A stretch of 64,000 nucleotides of DNA from Leptospira abararensis. GTDB taxonomy: Bacteria; Spirochaetota; Leptospiria; Leptospirales; Leptospiraceae. The DNA lies in NCBI RefSeq assembly GCF_016918735.1, contig NZ_JAFFPR010000027.1:278512-342511 (forward strand), read 5' to 3'. Under the pieces are notes generated by a model. That model was not told the DNA's origin, made no database searches, and was given only the letters and a program-made list of their open reading frames with translations. Below are positions 36,864-45,364 of this stretch, piece by piece (the first letter of the stretch is position 1; each line of letters begins with the position of its first letter). A program made the translations under genes and the position numbers.

Positions 36864-38852
36864 TTAAGACTTCGGCAAAAGATTAAATTTTCTTTCCAAT
36901 TCGTTAAATTCCGTTATGAGAGGAACGCCTTTTGGAAGACTTTGCAAGACGTTTTTTCCATAGGACTTTGTATGCACCCGAGGATCAAGGATACTCACCA
37001 TTCCTGTGTCTGACTGCGAACGAATCAGACGCCCAAAGCCTTGCCGCAAAAGTAAACAAGTTTTAGGAACCTGCATTTCCCAAAAGGGACTTTTGCCCTT
37101 TCTTTCCATATCTTCCATCTTGGCCTGCAAAACAGGTTCTGTCGGAACTTGGAAAGGAAGTTTGGTCACTATCACGTTCCGAAGTTTGTCTCCTTTAATG
37201 TCTACACCCTGCCAAAAACTAGACACTCCAAATAACACACTCTTTTCATTAGCAAGAAACTCGCGTTTGGCGGCAATTGGCCCCATTTCTGTTTGCGAAA
37301 AAATCGGATACGGAACTTGGTTTCTTAGTTCCTCATAGAGTTCCGAAAGTAGTTTGTTGGATGTAAATAATACAAAAGCATCCCCTTCGGAAAGTTTGAG
37401 AAGACGTGTGATCCAATAAGAAAGATCCGTTTTATTGCGTTTTGGGTCTTGGACTGGATCCGCCACTTGTTTTGGGACAAACAAAAGAGAATGAGTGTTA
37501 TACGCAAAAGGAGAAGCCAATGTTTTGGTTTTGACTTCTGTGGTTCCCACTTCCTTCAAAAAATACTGAAAATTTCCCGCTGTTGGGGAAAGGGTAGCAG
37601 AAGTCATCACCACAGAATCCATATTGGGAAATAGAGTGTTTGCTAAGATTTCGTCTGTATTTTTTGGTTGGGAAAATAAATAATAAAATGGATCTTTCGA
37701 AGACTGGGGAGGAGGTTCAATCCAAAATACCAAATTAGGATTTGTCTTCAACCGAAAATCATTGAGAAAAGAAGAAGCTTTCTTTAGGTTTCCTGAAACC
37801 ATCTCAAGACCCAAGGCCAATTCCTTCTCTTCCATATCCTCACTGTCTTTTTTATACTTTGTAAGAAGACTTTCTAACTGAGATGCCAGGTCCGCTAGAG
37901 TATCTTCTAAAGCACCATTGTCCAATTTGAGTCGTTCGGTATGGCGAGTGGAAAACTGATTGAACTGTAAAGGAATGGCTGAGAGCAACATACGAAACAA
38001 ATCATTTGCATAACCAATAGAAGCCTCGACAGACTTTATGATTTTTTCACTGTTTTTTAGTTTTAAAACAAGGCCAGTTCGTTTCTCAGGAAAGTAGAGA
38101 TAATGTAATAAATTCATTAGCAGGTCATAACGAATTTCAGAACCAAAAGCTCGACCGACAATTTCAGGAAAGGCATGGGCTTCATCAATGACAAGTTGGG
38201 AAAAAGGAGGAAGGATTTTGAAATCACCAGCAAGATGGCTTGCAAGTAAGTGGTGATTTACAATGAGAATGTTTGCTTTTTTCCATTTTTCCTTTTCTAA
38301 AAAATAATACGAAGAGCTAAAGTTAGGGCAATTTCTCCCCAAACAGTTGTCAGATTCTCTAGAAACAGAATTCCAAAAAGAATTGGATAAAAATCCATCG
38401 TATTCTGCCCGAATTCCTGTTGTGGTTTGTTTTTCCCAGTTTACAAAGTATGGGAGAGATGATTCCATTTCTGGACCAAAATCACCGCGTTCCATCACTC
38501 GATTGTATTTTCGTTTGCAAAGGTAGTTACTTGCCCCAAGTGCCACCATCGCATTGACAGGAACTCCCAAAGCCTCAGAAACTAGCGGGATATCTTTGTA
38601 CAACAATTGGTCTTGTAAGGCTTTGGTTTCTGTGGAAACCACTACCGTACATTCATTTTCCAAAGAGAATAGGGCACTCGGAATCAAATAAGCCAGGGAC
38701 TTTCCAACACCGGTTCCCGCTTCAATCACCCAATTCGAACCCGTATTAAATGCAGATTCAATGGAGGTGGCCATTTCCATTTGTTCTTTTCTAACTTCAT
38801 AATCCTTCCAAAGTTTTGGAAGTTTGTTTGTAAAAACGGTTTGTACGTCCAA
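36864..38852 (-). CDS. DinG/XPD-type superfamily 2 DNA helicase
   Basis: 662 residues from a TTG start (AGG about nine bases upstream). Helicase motifs: Walker A AGTGVGKS (about 42-49), DEAH in IDEAHAF, FTSNKLLSEL, VSSFWQGVDIKG and RQGFGRLIRS. In iron-sulphur members four Cys surround the cluster; here NYLC, and CLGRNC give three, while the fourth position (usually CFY) reads SYY. The cluster may be absent or altered. DinG enzymes resolve D-loops, R-loops and G4 structures. The start is three bases after the MetS-like gene. Confidence 0.9.
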   Translation of the reverse strand: MDVQTVFTNKLPKLWKDYEVRKEQMEMATSIESAFNTGSNWVIEAGTGVGKSLAYLIPSALFSLENECTVVVSTETKALQDQLLYKDIPLVSEALGVPVNAMVALGASNYLCKRKYNRVMERGDFGPEMESSLPYFVNWEKQTTTGIRAEYDGFLSNSFWNSVSRESDNCLGRNCPNFSSSYYFLEKEKWKKANILIVNHHLLASHLAGDFKILPPFSQLVIDEAHAFPEIVGRAFGSEIRYDLLMNLLHYLYFPEKRTGLVLKLKNSEKIIKSVEASIGYANDLFRMLLSAIPLQFNQFSTRHTERLKLDNGALEDTLADLASQLESLLTKYKKDSEDMEEKELALGLEMVSGNLKKASSFLNDFRLKTNPNLVFWIEPPPQSSKDPFYYLFSQPKNTDEILANTLFPNMDSVVMTSATLSPTAGNFQYFLKEVGTTEVKTKTLASPFAYNTHSLLFVPKQVADPVQDPKRNKTDLSYWITRLLKLSEGDAFVLFTSNKLLSELYEELRNQVPYPIFSQTEMGPIAAKREFLANEKSVLFGVSSFWQGVDIKGDKLRNVIVTKLPFQVPTEPVLQAKMEDMERKGKSPFWEMQVPKTCLLLRQGFGRLIRSQSDTGMVSILDPRVHTKSYGKNVLQSLPKGVPLITEFNELERKFNLLPKS

Positions 38853-38855
38853 TCG

Positions 38856-38972
38856 TTACTGCCTGTTACGAAATAAAAGTACAATACAAGTCAAAGTTAA
38901 ACTGGTCACAGAAACTAGTGACACAGTCATAATGAGTATTCCTTGCCAATTGAGCACCTCATGGGAAGTCAT
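38856..38972 (-). CDS. MetS-like small subunit of the NSS transporter (38 residues)
   Basis: A 38-residue ORF starting at 38972 with ATG overlapping the transporter stop (ATGA, 4-base overlap) and ending with TAA at 38856-38858, three bases before the DinG-like start. The translation is one membrane helix (about 12-33, [20 protein letters not shown]) with a basic end RNRQ. This matches in size, topology and position the MetS subunits that follow MetP-type NSS transporters in other bacteria. Shown by the sequence: coupling and a TM helix. Inferred: requirement for transport. Confidence 0.75.
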   Translation of the reverse strand: MTSHEVLNWQGILIMTVSLVSVTSLTLTCIVLLFRNRQ

Positions 38973-40555
38973 GAGACCAACTTTCCTTTTTTCGGATCCA
39001 GTGCTTTCGAAACCAAAATATAAATAAATCCGTAAATCAAAAATAATCCAATCACTACCGAACGAGCTACAGTGGCCTTTGTTTTGGCATCTTCCACATT
39101 TTCTCCTTTGTTTTCCGCAAGAAGTCCCATCACTTCTGGATTCATTTTATCTAAATATTCAGGTAGGTTCATATAACAAAAGGAAACGAAGATAAATAAT
39201 AAAAACCAAGGAGTGATGTATTTTAACACAAACTGAATGGATTTCGGAAAAGGAATCAGGCTTCCTTCGTTGGCATCCTTCACACCTTTTTCCACACCGA
39301 TCTTAAAAACAAAAATAAAAATTTGGATGGATGCCAAAATATAAATCATAATGGTTCCAATATAAAAATCTGCAATATCGAGAGCCGCAAAATCTTTGTT
39401 AAAGTAAATTATTGGAAGGCATAAACAGAAGGTAAATATAAACAACAGTAGGGATGACTTACGCCGATCCAAATGAAACCCTTCTTCTAAAAACAATATC
39501 CCTGGTTGTAACATAGTGACTGATGAGGTAATTGCCGCGAGGAATAAAACTAAAAACCACAACCCACCAAAAAAGTCTCCTCCAGGCATCATTCCAAATA
39601 CAGAGGGAAGGGCAATAAAACCCATACCAAAAGTACCAAAGGAGGTGGCCTGCATACCCAAAAACAAAAAGGCAACAGGAATGGTAATCATACCACCAAA
39701 CACAACTTCGGCGAATTCGTTCAAAGAAGCAGAGGATAAACTGGAAAGAACAACATCATCCTTTTTCTTTAAAAAACTAGAGAACACGAGGGCTATCCCA
39801 AATCCAGTGGATAAAGAAAAGAAAATTTGTCCCGCAGCACTGATCCATACTTTAGGTTGGGTCAGTTTAGACCAATCGGGGTTCCACATTACCGCAAGAC
39901 CCGACTCAATTCCGGGAATCGTCAGTACACGAACGAGGATGATGGTAGCACAAATCCCCATCAGTGGCATGGCAATTTTTGCAAAGGCTTCCAGTCCTTT
40001 CGAAAGTCCACGGTAAACGAGTAAAAAATTAAACAGAACACAGATTAGAAAAAATACAAGGATAGGGGATTGGAAACTTGAGCCATTGGCATCGGCTCCT
40101 GTGAGATGTAAAAAAAATGTGGATGCTTGTTTTGTCATCTCTCCTTGCGTGGAACCGGTGAGTGACATTTGGCCTGTAAGAAAGTAATAAGCATAAGCCA
40201 AACACCAAGATTCAATGAATACATAGTAAACATAAATCATCACAGGAATCATCACACCAATGGTTCCTGAAAGTTTGAGTGGGAAACCTTTGAGGTATTC
40301 ACGAAAGATAAATGGAGTGCTATGTCCATGTTTACCACCCATACGACCCATGGTCCATTCGGCCAAACAAACAGGAATTCCGAGAATGAGGAAACTGATG
40401 ATGTAAGGAACCATAAAGGCACCACCACCATTTTGTGCCGCTTGTCCTGGAAATCGTAAGAAATTTCCAAGTCCAATGGCACCACTTGCCACGGCCAAAA
40501 TCAATCCAATCCGACTGGCCCAGCCATCGTGGTGTTCCCCTTGTCTCTCTTGCAT
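38969..40555 (-). CDS. Sodium-dependent NSS-family amino acid transporter (MetP-like)
   Basis: 528 residues, about 12 membrane helices, LeuT fold. The opening [25 protein letters not shown] (split: [25 protein letters not shown]) is the classical NSS TM1 with the sodium and substrate unwound region; [10 protein letters not shown] and SSVTMLQPG match TM6-TM8 areas. Substrate is a neutral amino acid, probably Met/Ala-type because a MetS-like small subunit follows; this is inference. First gene of the unit transporter-metS-like-dinG-LPP20-like. Confidence 0.93.
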   Translation of the reverse strand: MQERQGEHHDGWASRIGLILAVASGAIGLGNFLRFPGQAAQNGGGAFMVPYIISFLILGIPVCLAEWTMGRMGGKHGHSTPFIFREYLKGFPLKLSGTIGVMIPVMIYVYYVFIESWCLAYAYYFLTGQMSLTGSTQGEMTKQASTFFLHLTGADANGSSFQSPILVFFLICVLFNFLLVYRGLSKGLEAFAKIAMPLMGICATIILVRVLTIPGIESGLAVMWNPDWSKLTQPKVWISAAGQIFFSLSTGFGIALVFSSFLKKKDDVVLSSLSSASLNEFAEVVFGGMITIPVAFLFLGMQATSFGTFGMGFIALPSVFGMMPGGDFFGGLWFLVLFLAAITSSVTMLQPGILFLEEGFHLDRRKSSLLLFIFTFCLCLPIIYFNKDFAALDIADFYIGTIMIYILASIQIFIFVFKIGVEKGVKDANEGSLIPFPKSIQFVLKYITPWFLLFIFVSFCYMNLPEYLDKMNPEVMGLLAENKGENVEDAKTKATVARSVVIGLFLIYGFIYILVSKALDPKKGKLVS

Positions 40556-40611
40556 CAGGGACTATTGAATGTAGTAGGAATTATGTGACAAAATCTTTTT
40601 GCAGAAGAGTG

Positions 40612-40640
40612 AGAAAAAGCAAGGCTTTGACACCTTGCTT
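40612..40640 (-). terminator. Rho-independent terminator after the XRE gene
   Basis: AAGCAAGG (40617-40624) pairs with CCTTGCTT (40633-40640), 8 bp around an 8-base loop; on the minus strand the stem is followed by TTTTTC. It lies 15 bases past the stop of the tandem XRE gene and separates it from the transporter unit. Confidence 0.75.
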
Positions 40641-40654
40641 TGGTATTTTTCAAA

Positions 40655-41068
40655 TTAGCCGAGAAATAACTCGTTTTTTTCCATTTTCAGAACTTTGGAG
40701 ACCAGATTCTTAAAATCTTCCGGTGGTTCCAAAAGTCCAAGTTCTACTTTTGACAAAAACGGAGTAGAAACCTTCAATTTCTTTGCGAAATCGTATTGTT
40801 TGATTCCTAACTCACGTCTGACTGCCCAAAGTTTGTTTTTCAATCCATTGGAAAACTCAGGGTAGATGTCTTCCACAGCGCTTTCATTGAAAAGCTTATC
40901 AACAGAGGTCTTGAGATACTTTGCACAAGATGACTTGAATTTCTCAGTCGGATCTTGGGCTCCAGTCTCAATTTTGGATAGGTAACTCGGAGAAACTCCC
41001 AGCGCTCTAGCCATATCGTACTGTTTGATCCCTCTCTTCTTTCGAAGCATGTAAATGTGATTGTTCAT
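40655..41068 (-). CDS. Transcriptional regulator with two tandem XRE helix-turn-helix domains
   Basis: 137 residues made of two Cro/C1-type HTH domains in tandem, about 7-60 and 76-135. The repeats share GIKQYD, LSK, E.G and F.. patterns: RGIKQYDMARALGVSPSYLS against LGIKQYDFAKKLKVSTPFLS, about half of ~49 aligned positions identical. So the gene arose by internal duplication and one chain may bind DNA like a dimer. The ATG at 41068 has a strong GGGGGG ribosome site. Row of similar half-sites lies just upstream (41084-41130), suggesting autoregulation. Confidence 0.88.
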   Translation of the reverse strand: MNNHIYMLRKKRGIKQYDMARALGVSPSYLSKIETGAQDPTEKFKSSCAKYLKTSVDKLFNESAVEDIYPEFSNGLKNKLWAVRRELGIKQYDFAKKLKVSTPFLSKVELGLLEPPEDFKNLVSKVLKMEKNELFLG

Positions 41069-41083
41069 TTATCCCCCCTAACA

Positions 41084-41130
41084 GTCAAAATATGTCAAAT
41101 ATGGCAAAATTCAATAAAAAAATTTTGCCA
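41084..41130 (-). promoter_or_regulatory. Row of direct half-sites and an inverted repeat upstream of the XRE gene
   Basis: On the plus strand GTCAAAATAT (41084), GTCAAATAT (41094) and GGCAAAATT (41103) are spaced 10 and 9 bases apart, and AATTTTGCC (41121-41129) is the exact inverse of the last. TGGCAAAATT and AATTTTGCCA make a 10-bp stem with a 9-base loop. On the minus strand a candidate TTGAAT/TATTTT promoter overlaps the direct repeats. The set could be an operator for the XRE protein; the inverted repeat could also end the upstream lipoprotein transcript. Confidence 0.45.
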
Positions 41131-41155
41131 AAGACTAAAACTTGAATGGGTTGTT

Positions 41156-42673
41156 TTATAATGTAACTTCCTTTAGACGATCAGCTGCAATCACCAGGTT
41201 GTAAGTAGTTTTTAATCCAGAAACTTTCTGTTCAATAAATGAATTCCTTTGGGCACCTTCCATTTCGGATTTGATTCTTTCCCGAACCGCCGTATAGGGC
41301 TTAGGAATGCGATTCTGCGGGTTTTTGGGGTCTGGATCTGCATAAGCATACAATTTTCCTGCTTCGTAAGCATCTCTCATTTGTGCTTCCGTTACAGTTA
41401 CTGGGATGGCTTTGATTTCATCTTGTAGCGATTTTAACGCCAAAGAAACTTTCATTTTTTCCATTTGCATCAAATACCCAATCTCTGACCCAACGTCTTG
41501 GACTCGGTCTGAAGTCTCAGCAATTTTTCCTTGGAGGATAGTAGACTGGAACAAATTCAGCATATCCCAAGTTTTGGATTTTTCATCTTTGTATTCTTGT
41601 TTTAGAACATTGGGAATGGCCTCAAATTCTCCAGTCAAATCCTTCCAAGTGTAGTTCTTTCCGTCACGAGTGGAATACAAAGCATAATCAGGAGTAAAGA
41701 TTTTTGGATCGATATCAGTAGGGCCAGAAAATCGTGGAAGGTTTGCGACAGTGATTCCACTTTCTTCCGTAATTTTTTTCAGCTCTTTTTGGTAGAGACC
41801 TTGTTCATACTCTTTCATTGTGTGGGAAGCAAACTGATTGGCTTTGTCTGCCGATTCCCCATCAGTAAAGTAGGCAACAGATGCTTTTGTATCTGCATCA
41901 TCATGGGTTTTCCCATATTCAGTAGCTTCTTTTTTAAAATCATCAAAAATGGACGTGAAGTATTTCTTTAGTCTTTCTGGATGAACTTTTTCAGTTCCCG
42001 TGGACCGAACCACATAGGCAATCCTTCCTTCTCCTGCTTTAGCATAAGAAATAAAAGTTCCTCGTTTTGCCTTCTTCACTTCGGTAAGAATATCTTCTAA
42101 TGGAGTTTCTGCGCAGTTAGTGCAAAAAGGCTCCAATTTTCCGGCAATCGGTCTACGTGTGATATCTTCTGTCACTTTAGAAATTTCTTCAGCAATTTCT
42201 TTATCTGATAAGGAATTCAATTTGTTAGCCAAATCTTCGGCTTTTTTTAAATTGGCAGCTTCATCTTCACCGCGAACAAGCGCTAGTTGAAGATTAACAA
42301 ATTCTAACGGCTTTTCTTTTAAACCATTTTTTACATACTCACGCATATAAACATTCAGTTTCAAAAATTGATTCACCAGAGATTCGATTTTTTGAACATC
42401 AGCCTCTGCCACTTTTTTGGAAGAAATAGCATCTTTTAATAAGATTTTTTCCAGAGCAATACTCTCTAAAATTTTTGCTTGGATATCAGCACTGATCGGT
42501 TGTGGTTCTGTATTGCCTCGTTTCGAAGCCTCAATCACAAAGTTCATTTCTTTGCGAGTTACAGTGCCACCATCAAACGTCGCAAGAATTTCAGAATCCT
42601 TGGAGCAATTGAGAAGTGATACGAAAGTCAAACTGAGCATCACACCCAGAGTGAGGAATTTGTTTAGGTTCAT
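41156..42673 (-). CDS. SurA/PrsA-like lipoprotein (peptidyl-prolyl isomerase family chaperone)
   Basis: 505 residues with signal peptide and lipobox SLLNC (Cys23). The N-terminal part (ATFDGGTVTRKEMNFVIE) has the pattern of SurA/PrsA foldases, in which a short inward segment starts with a substrate-binding helical region. A GKLEPFCTNCAETPLEDIL stretch and a later LKSLQDEIKAIPVTVTEAQM resemble parvulin-like boundaries, but I see no complete PPIase active site, so catalytic activity is unproven. Two Cys (CTNC) could form a disulphide. Expected role: envelope protein folding. Confidence 0.72.
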   Translation of the reverse strand: MNLNKFLTLGVMLSLTFVSLLNCSKDSEILATFDGGTVTRKEMNFVIEASKRGNTEPQPISADIQAKILESIALEKILLKDAISSKKVAEADVQKIESLVNQFLKLNVYMREYVKNGLKEKPLEFVNLQLALVRGEDEAANLKKAEDLANKLNSLSDKEIAEEISKVTEDITRRPIAGKLEPFCTNCAETPLEDILTEVKKAKRGTFISYAKAGEGRIAYVVRSTGTEKVHPERLKKYFTSIFDDFKKEATEYGKTHDDADTKASVAYFTDGESADKANQFASHTMKEYEQGLYQKELKKITEESGITVANLPRFSGPTDIDPKIFTPDYALYSTRDGKNYTWKDLTGEFEAIPNVLKQEYKDEKSKTWDMLNLFQSTILQGKIAETSDRVQDVGSEIGYLMQMEKMKVSLALKSLQDEIKAIPVTVTEAQMRDAYEAGKLYAYADPDPKNPQNRIPKPYTAVRERIKSEMEGAQRNSFIEQKVSGLKTTYNLVIAADRLKEVTL

Positions 42674-42705
42674 TGGATTTCCTTGTCTATTTTCTTAAGT
42701 ATTGT

Positions 42706-42996
42706 TTAATATTTGCGAACTGGTTTTTTCGGTTCCAAAACTTGTGCGGGGGTTGGGATTGTTTTCTCTGGGGCTGCTACAGTTTTTTTAGCCAAAGGCT
42801 GCGCACTGGCAACATTCAATTTGAGAATCTCCGATTTTTGATCCTCTAATTTATGCATCTCAGATAAAAACGTTTCTTTGAGAATGGGGGAATATTCCCG
42901 GTCAGAAGCAAGCCGATCCGTCAATTTTTTCAATTCTACGACATCTCGATCCAGTTCTTCCAGTTTTTTGTATAAATGGGCAACAGTTACCTTCAA
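42706..42996 (-). CDS. Small coiled-coil hypothetical protein
   Basis: 96 residues from a TTG start at 42996, supported by GGAAGGAG six to seven bases upstream. Residues 1-60 form a heptad-rich coiled coil (LYKKLEELDRDVVELKKL), the rest is a Lys/Pro/Ala-rich tail ending KPVRKY. No signal or membrane segment. Lies 32 bases upstream of the SurA-like lipoprotein on the same strand. Function unknown. Confidence 0.7.
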   Translation of the reverse strand: MKVTVAHLYKKLEELDRDVVELKKLTDRLASDREYSPILKETFLSEMHKLEDQKSEILKLNVASAQPLAKKTVAAPEKTIPTPAQVLEPKKPVRKY

Positions 42997-43024
42997 ACAC
43001 CACTCCTTCCAAAAGTTTTATTTA

Positions 43025-43042
43025 CTTGCAATAGAGTGCAAG
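43025..43042. promoter_or_regulatory. Small inverted repeat between divergent genes
   Basis: CTTGCA (43025-43030) and TGCAAG (43037-43042) are reverse complements around 6 bases, in the 73-base gap between the coiled-coil gene (minus) and the STAS gene (plus). Possibly an operator; six-base arms can occur by chance. Confidence 0.25.
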
Positions 43043-43069
43043 AATGAAATAAGAAAAATAGCAAATTTT

Positions 43070-43426
43070 ATGAGCCTAGACGATTTAGTAGTTTCCACTG
43101 AAAAAATTGATACTGTATATGTTACTAAATTGCAGGGAAATTTAAATAACTTCACTGCCGAGAAATGCGTCAAATCGGTAATCAATTCCCTAAAACATGG
43201 ATCGGTCATTTTGGATCTAGAAGAATTGAATATGGTGACAACCCAGGGTATCATCGCTTTCAAAACACTAAGTGAAGAAGCATTTCTTCACAAACACAAA
43301 ATCATCTTAATCAACCTACCGTTAAGTGTTAGACAAGCTTTTTTAATGGCAGGTGTTCGTAATTTATTTCCCATCGCTAACAATGAAGAGGCTGCGTTTA
43401 AAATGGCCTCGAGATCCAGTAGGTAA
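43070..43426 (+). CDS. STAS-domain protein without the usual phospho-serine
   Basis: 118 residues when started at the ATG at 43070 (MSLDDLVV). The frame extends to 42878, but that would run through the coiled-coil gene and has no family resemblance. The domain is a STAS fold with VILDLEELNMVTTQGIIAF; the DSSG motif of phospho-regulated anti-anti-sigma factors is replaced by TTQG, so it is probably not switched by a serine kinase at that site. The next gene begins four bases after its stop. Confidence 0.82.
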   Translation: MSLDDLVVSTEKIDTVYVTKLQGNLNNFTAEKCVKSVINSLKHGSVILDLEELNMVTTQGIIAFKTLSEEAFLHKHKIILINLPLSVRQAFLMAGVRNLFPIANNEEAAFKMASRSSR

Positions 43427-43429
43427 ACC

Positions 43430-44179
43430 GTGAATTCAGGATTTAATTTCTTTCGTAAAATTTGGCATGTGCTCGGGCTCATCATTCCCGTTACCCTTTT
43501 TTTTGATCCCTTCCGTGACGCTTTTGGTCTTGTGTATGCAACCCGGGCCATTCTCGTTACATTACTTGCGGTCCTTCTTTTGGCTCTCTTTGTATTAGAA
43601 CTGGTTCGCCTAAACCACTCCGGTTTTGAAAACTTCTTCTATAAATACTTTGGTTTTTTAATGAAAGAATCGGAAAGACAAAGGTTTAACGGAACTGTTC
43701 CTTATTTTTTTGCCAACCTACTTGTTGTTTTGTTTTTTCCGGCTGAGATTGCGATCCTTGCCATTTTGTTTTTGGTCATTGGGGATCCTTTCGCAGCTTT
43801 TGTTGGCAGTAAATATGGAAAACATAGATTCTATAACGGAAAGTCCTTGGAAGGCATTGTCGGATTTTTAGTTCCGGCATTCTTATTTTCTATTCTTGCA
43901 CTCTTTCTCATCACCAAGTCGCATCCGGGAAGTTTTCTTGCCATCTTAGATCCACAAACAGAGCTTTTGTGGACACCCATTTACCTTGTTTTCTTTTCTG
44001 TCGTGGCAGCTTGTATCACCGAGTTTTTTGCAAACACAACGGCAAGGGGACTTATAGATGACAACCTTCTCATTCCTGTAGTGGGTGCCGTTGTACTTTC
44101 TGTGCTTTCTTTACTGTATTTGGATTACACACCGATGGATTTTTTCTTCGATCCAATGGCGCTTTACATCCAAAAGTAA
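43430..44179 (+). CDS. CTP-dependent dolichol/diacylglycerol kinase-like membrane protein
   Basis: 249 residues from GTG at 43430, with AGTAGG upstream. About six to seven membrane helices. The opening FRKIWHVLGLIIP and the cytoplasmic block GDPFAAFVGSKYGKHRF followed by GKSLEGIVGF match the SEC59/DGK1-type CTP-dependent lipid kinase family, related in fold to CdsA. It probably phosphorylates a polyprenol or diacylglycerol to recycle lipid carrier. Tight coupling to the STAS gene (four-base gap) is unusual and without obvious reason. Confidence 0.85.
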   Translation: MNSGFNFFRKIWHVLGLIIPVTLFFDPFRDAFGLVYATRAILVTLLAVLLLALFVLELVRLNHSGFENFFYKYFGFLMKESERQRFNGTVPYFFANLLVVLFFPAEIAILAILFLVIGDPFAAFVGSKYGKHRFYNGKSLEGIVGFLVPAFLFSILALFLITKSHPGSFLAILDPQTELLWTPIYLVFFSVVAACITEFFANTTARGLIDDNLLIPVVGAVVLSVLSLLYLDYTPMDFFFDPMALYIQK

Positions 44180-44261
44180 TCTAAGATTTCACTGGCTTTT
44201 CGCCTATAGAAAAGTTAAGCCAATCAAAATATGATTTACTTCCAAACCGAAATCAAAGGAT

Positions 44262-44852
44262 TTATTTCCAACGAAGTTCAACAATTCTTTGTTTGGTGAT
44301 TGGTTCCATTCCCGGAACCATCACCTTATATTCCAAAGGAATGGGACCGAGTTCTTCTAACCGAAAAGCTGACTTATCAATTCCTTTGTGGCGGAATTCT
44401 TCCTTTAAAAGAGCGCCCAAATAATGAAAAGACACTACGACTTTGTTTTGGAATAAATTCCCCTCCATTCTTTCAGTAGAATTTCCATACTTTAAATAGG
44501 CAACGTAGGCTGAGCGGAAACTTTGTTTTTCTAACCCATTATAAGGTTTAGTTAGGACCAAACGAAAACCAGGAGTTTCTCTTGCTGTGAAATAAAGAAA
44601 GTTTCCAAAATCCTCATAGGTTGGATTTTCTTTTTTAAACAAGTTCTTGTCCAGGACGACAATGTCTTTTTCAGTTTTGGGTTCTGTACAATCCAAAGGT
44701 TCATTGAAGTTATCACAGAACTGGAACGATTGTGACGCTTCCTTTTGGCATCCTGAAATCAAAAAACTAACGCAAACAATGAATCGAAAGATTAAGTAAA
44801 CAGACCGAGCCAGACAAGGTAAGTGATCAGGATTTGAATTTATTGAATTCAT
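44262..44852 (-). CDS. Hypothetical lipoprotein
   Basis: 196 residues when started at the ATG at 44852, preferred over 44888 because AGGGA lies six bases upstream and a signal peptide with lipobox LISGC follows after a ~15-residue N-terminal stretch. The mature part is a mixed alpha/beta protein of unknown family, with three further Cys early (FCDN, LDCTE). It overlaps the end of the DUF4416 gene by 26 bases, so it belongs to the same minus-strand unit. Confidence 0.7.
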   Translation of the reverse strand: MNSINSNPDHLPCLARSVYLIFRFIVCVSFLISGCQKEASQSFQFCDNFNEPLDCTEPKTEKDIVVLDKNLFKKENPTYEDFGNFLYFTARETPGFRLVLTKPYNGLEKQSFRSAYVAYLKYGNSTERMEGNLFQNKVVVSFHYLGALLKEEFRHKGIDKSAFRLEELGPIPLEYKVMVPGMEPITKQRIVELRWK

Positions 44853-45360
44853 AGGATTCCCTGAGAGTATTAAAAAAATAACTAACATCTCTCTCTCGAA
44901 AATAACTTTGAGAAGTGTTTGGAACCACTAGTTGGCCTTTCGAAAAATGATAAACCGTTTCACCGTAAACCCCCTGGAATAAATACATTCTATGGAAGTC
45001 GTCCTTAGATTTCGCAATCACAATGTTATGCGAAGTAACATATCCAGGAATCAAAAGTACACTCGGATCTCTTTTTTGTAAAAGGGATTGAAACTCCAAA
45101 CATTCTTTTTTTTTCTCCACAAGTTCTTCTCTGTGGATTCTTTGTTTGAAGGAAAGAACTTTGGTCCATCGGCCAGGATAAGCAAATTCCCTCTCTGTTT
45201 CATCTGGTGTCCATTTGGGAAGCAGGACAGATTCATAAAGAATTTTAGAAAAACGTTTTTCTCCCAATGCTTTTAACTCAAATAGAATGTCCTCCTCTTG
45301 GTAAGAGAGGATGAGAAAAAAGGAAGCACCGGGTGGTCTTTCTAAAAACTCTTGTGGCAT
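44827..45360 (-). CDS. DUF4416 family protein
   Basis: 177 residues from the ATG at 45360; the frame reaches 45465, but the extension overlaps pmbA. Pattern FFLILSYQEEDILFELKALGEKRF, shown in part, with RTK-like GYVTSHNIVIAKSKDDFHRMYL (segments GYVTSHNIVIAKS and HRMYLFQGVYGE) and the C-terminal YFRERDVSYFFNTLR matches the DUF4416 family, whose members in anaerobes have YxDPGY and KDxxHRIYL-like blocks. No function is established. It starts a few bases after pmbA; AAGG precedes the ATG closely. Confidence 0.72.
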   Translation of the reverse strand: MPQEFLERPPGASFFLILSYQEEDILFELKALGEKRFSKILYESVLLPKWTPDETEREFAYPGRWTKVLSFKQRIHREELVEKKKECLEFQSLLQKRDPSVLLIPGYVTSHNIVIAKSKDDFHRMYLFQGVYGETVYHFSKGQLVVPNTSQSYFRERDVSYFFNTLRESYEFNKFKS

Positions 45361-45364
45361 GACC

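Noticed and set aside
39516..40016. 166-residue open frame on the plus strand opposite the NSS transporter
   Set aside because: Antisense to a clear membrane transporter, composition follows from the other strand, no ribosome site.
42878..43069. N-terminal extension of the STAS protein
   Set aside because: Runs antisense through the coiled-coil gene, Ser-rich and without family pattern; the ATG at 43070 starts the STAS fold correctly.
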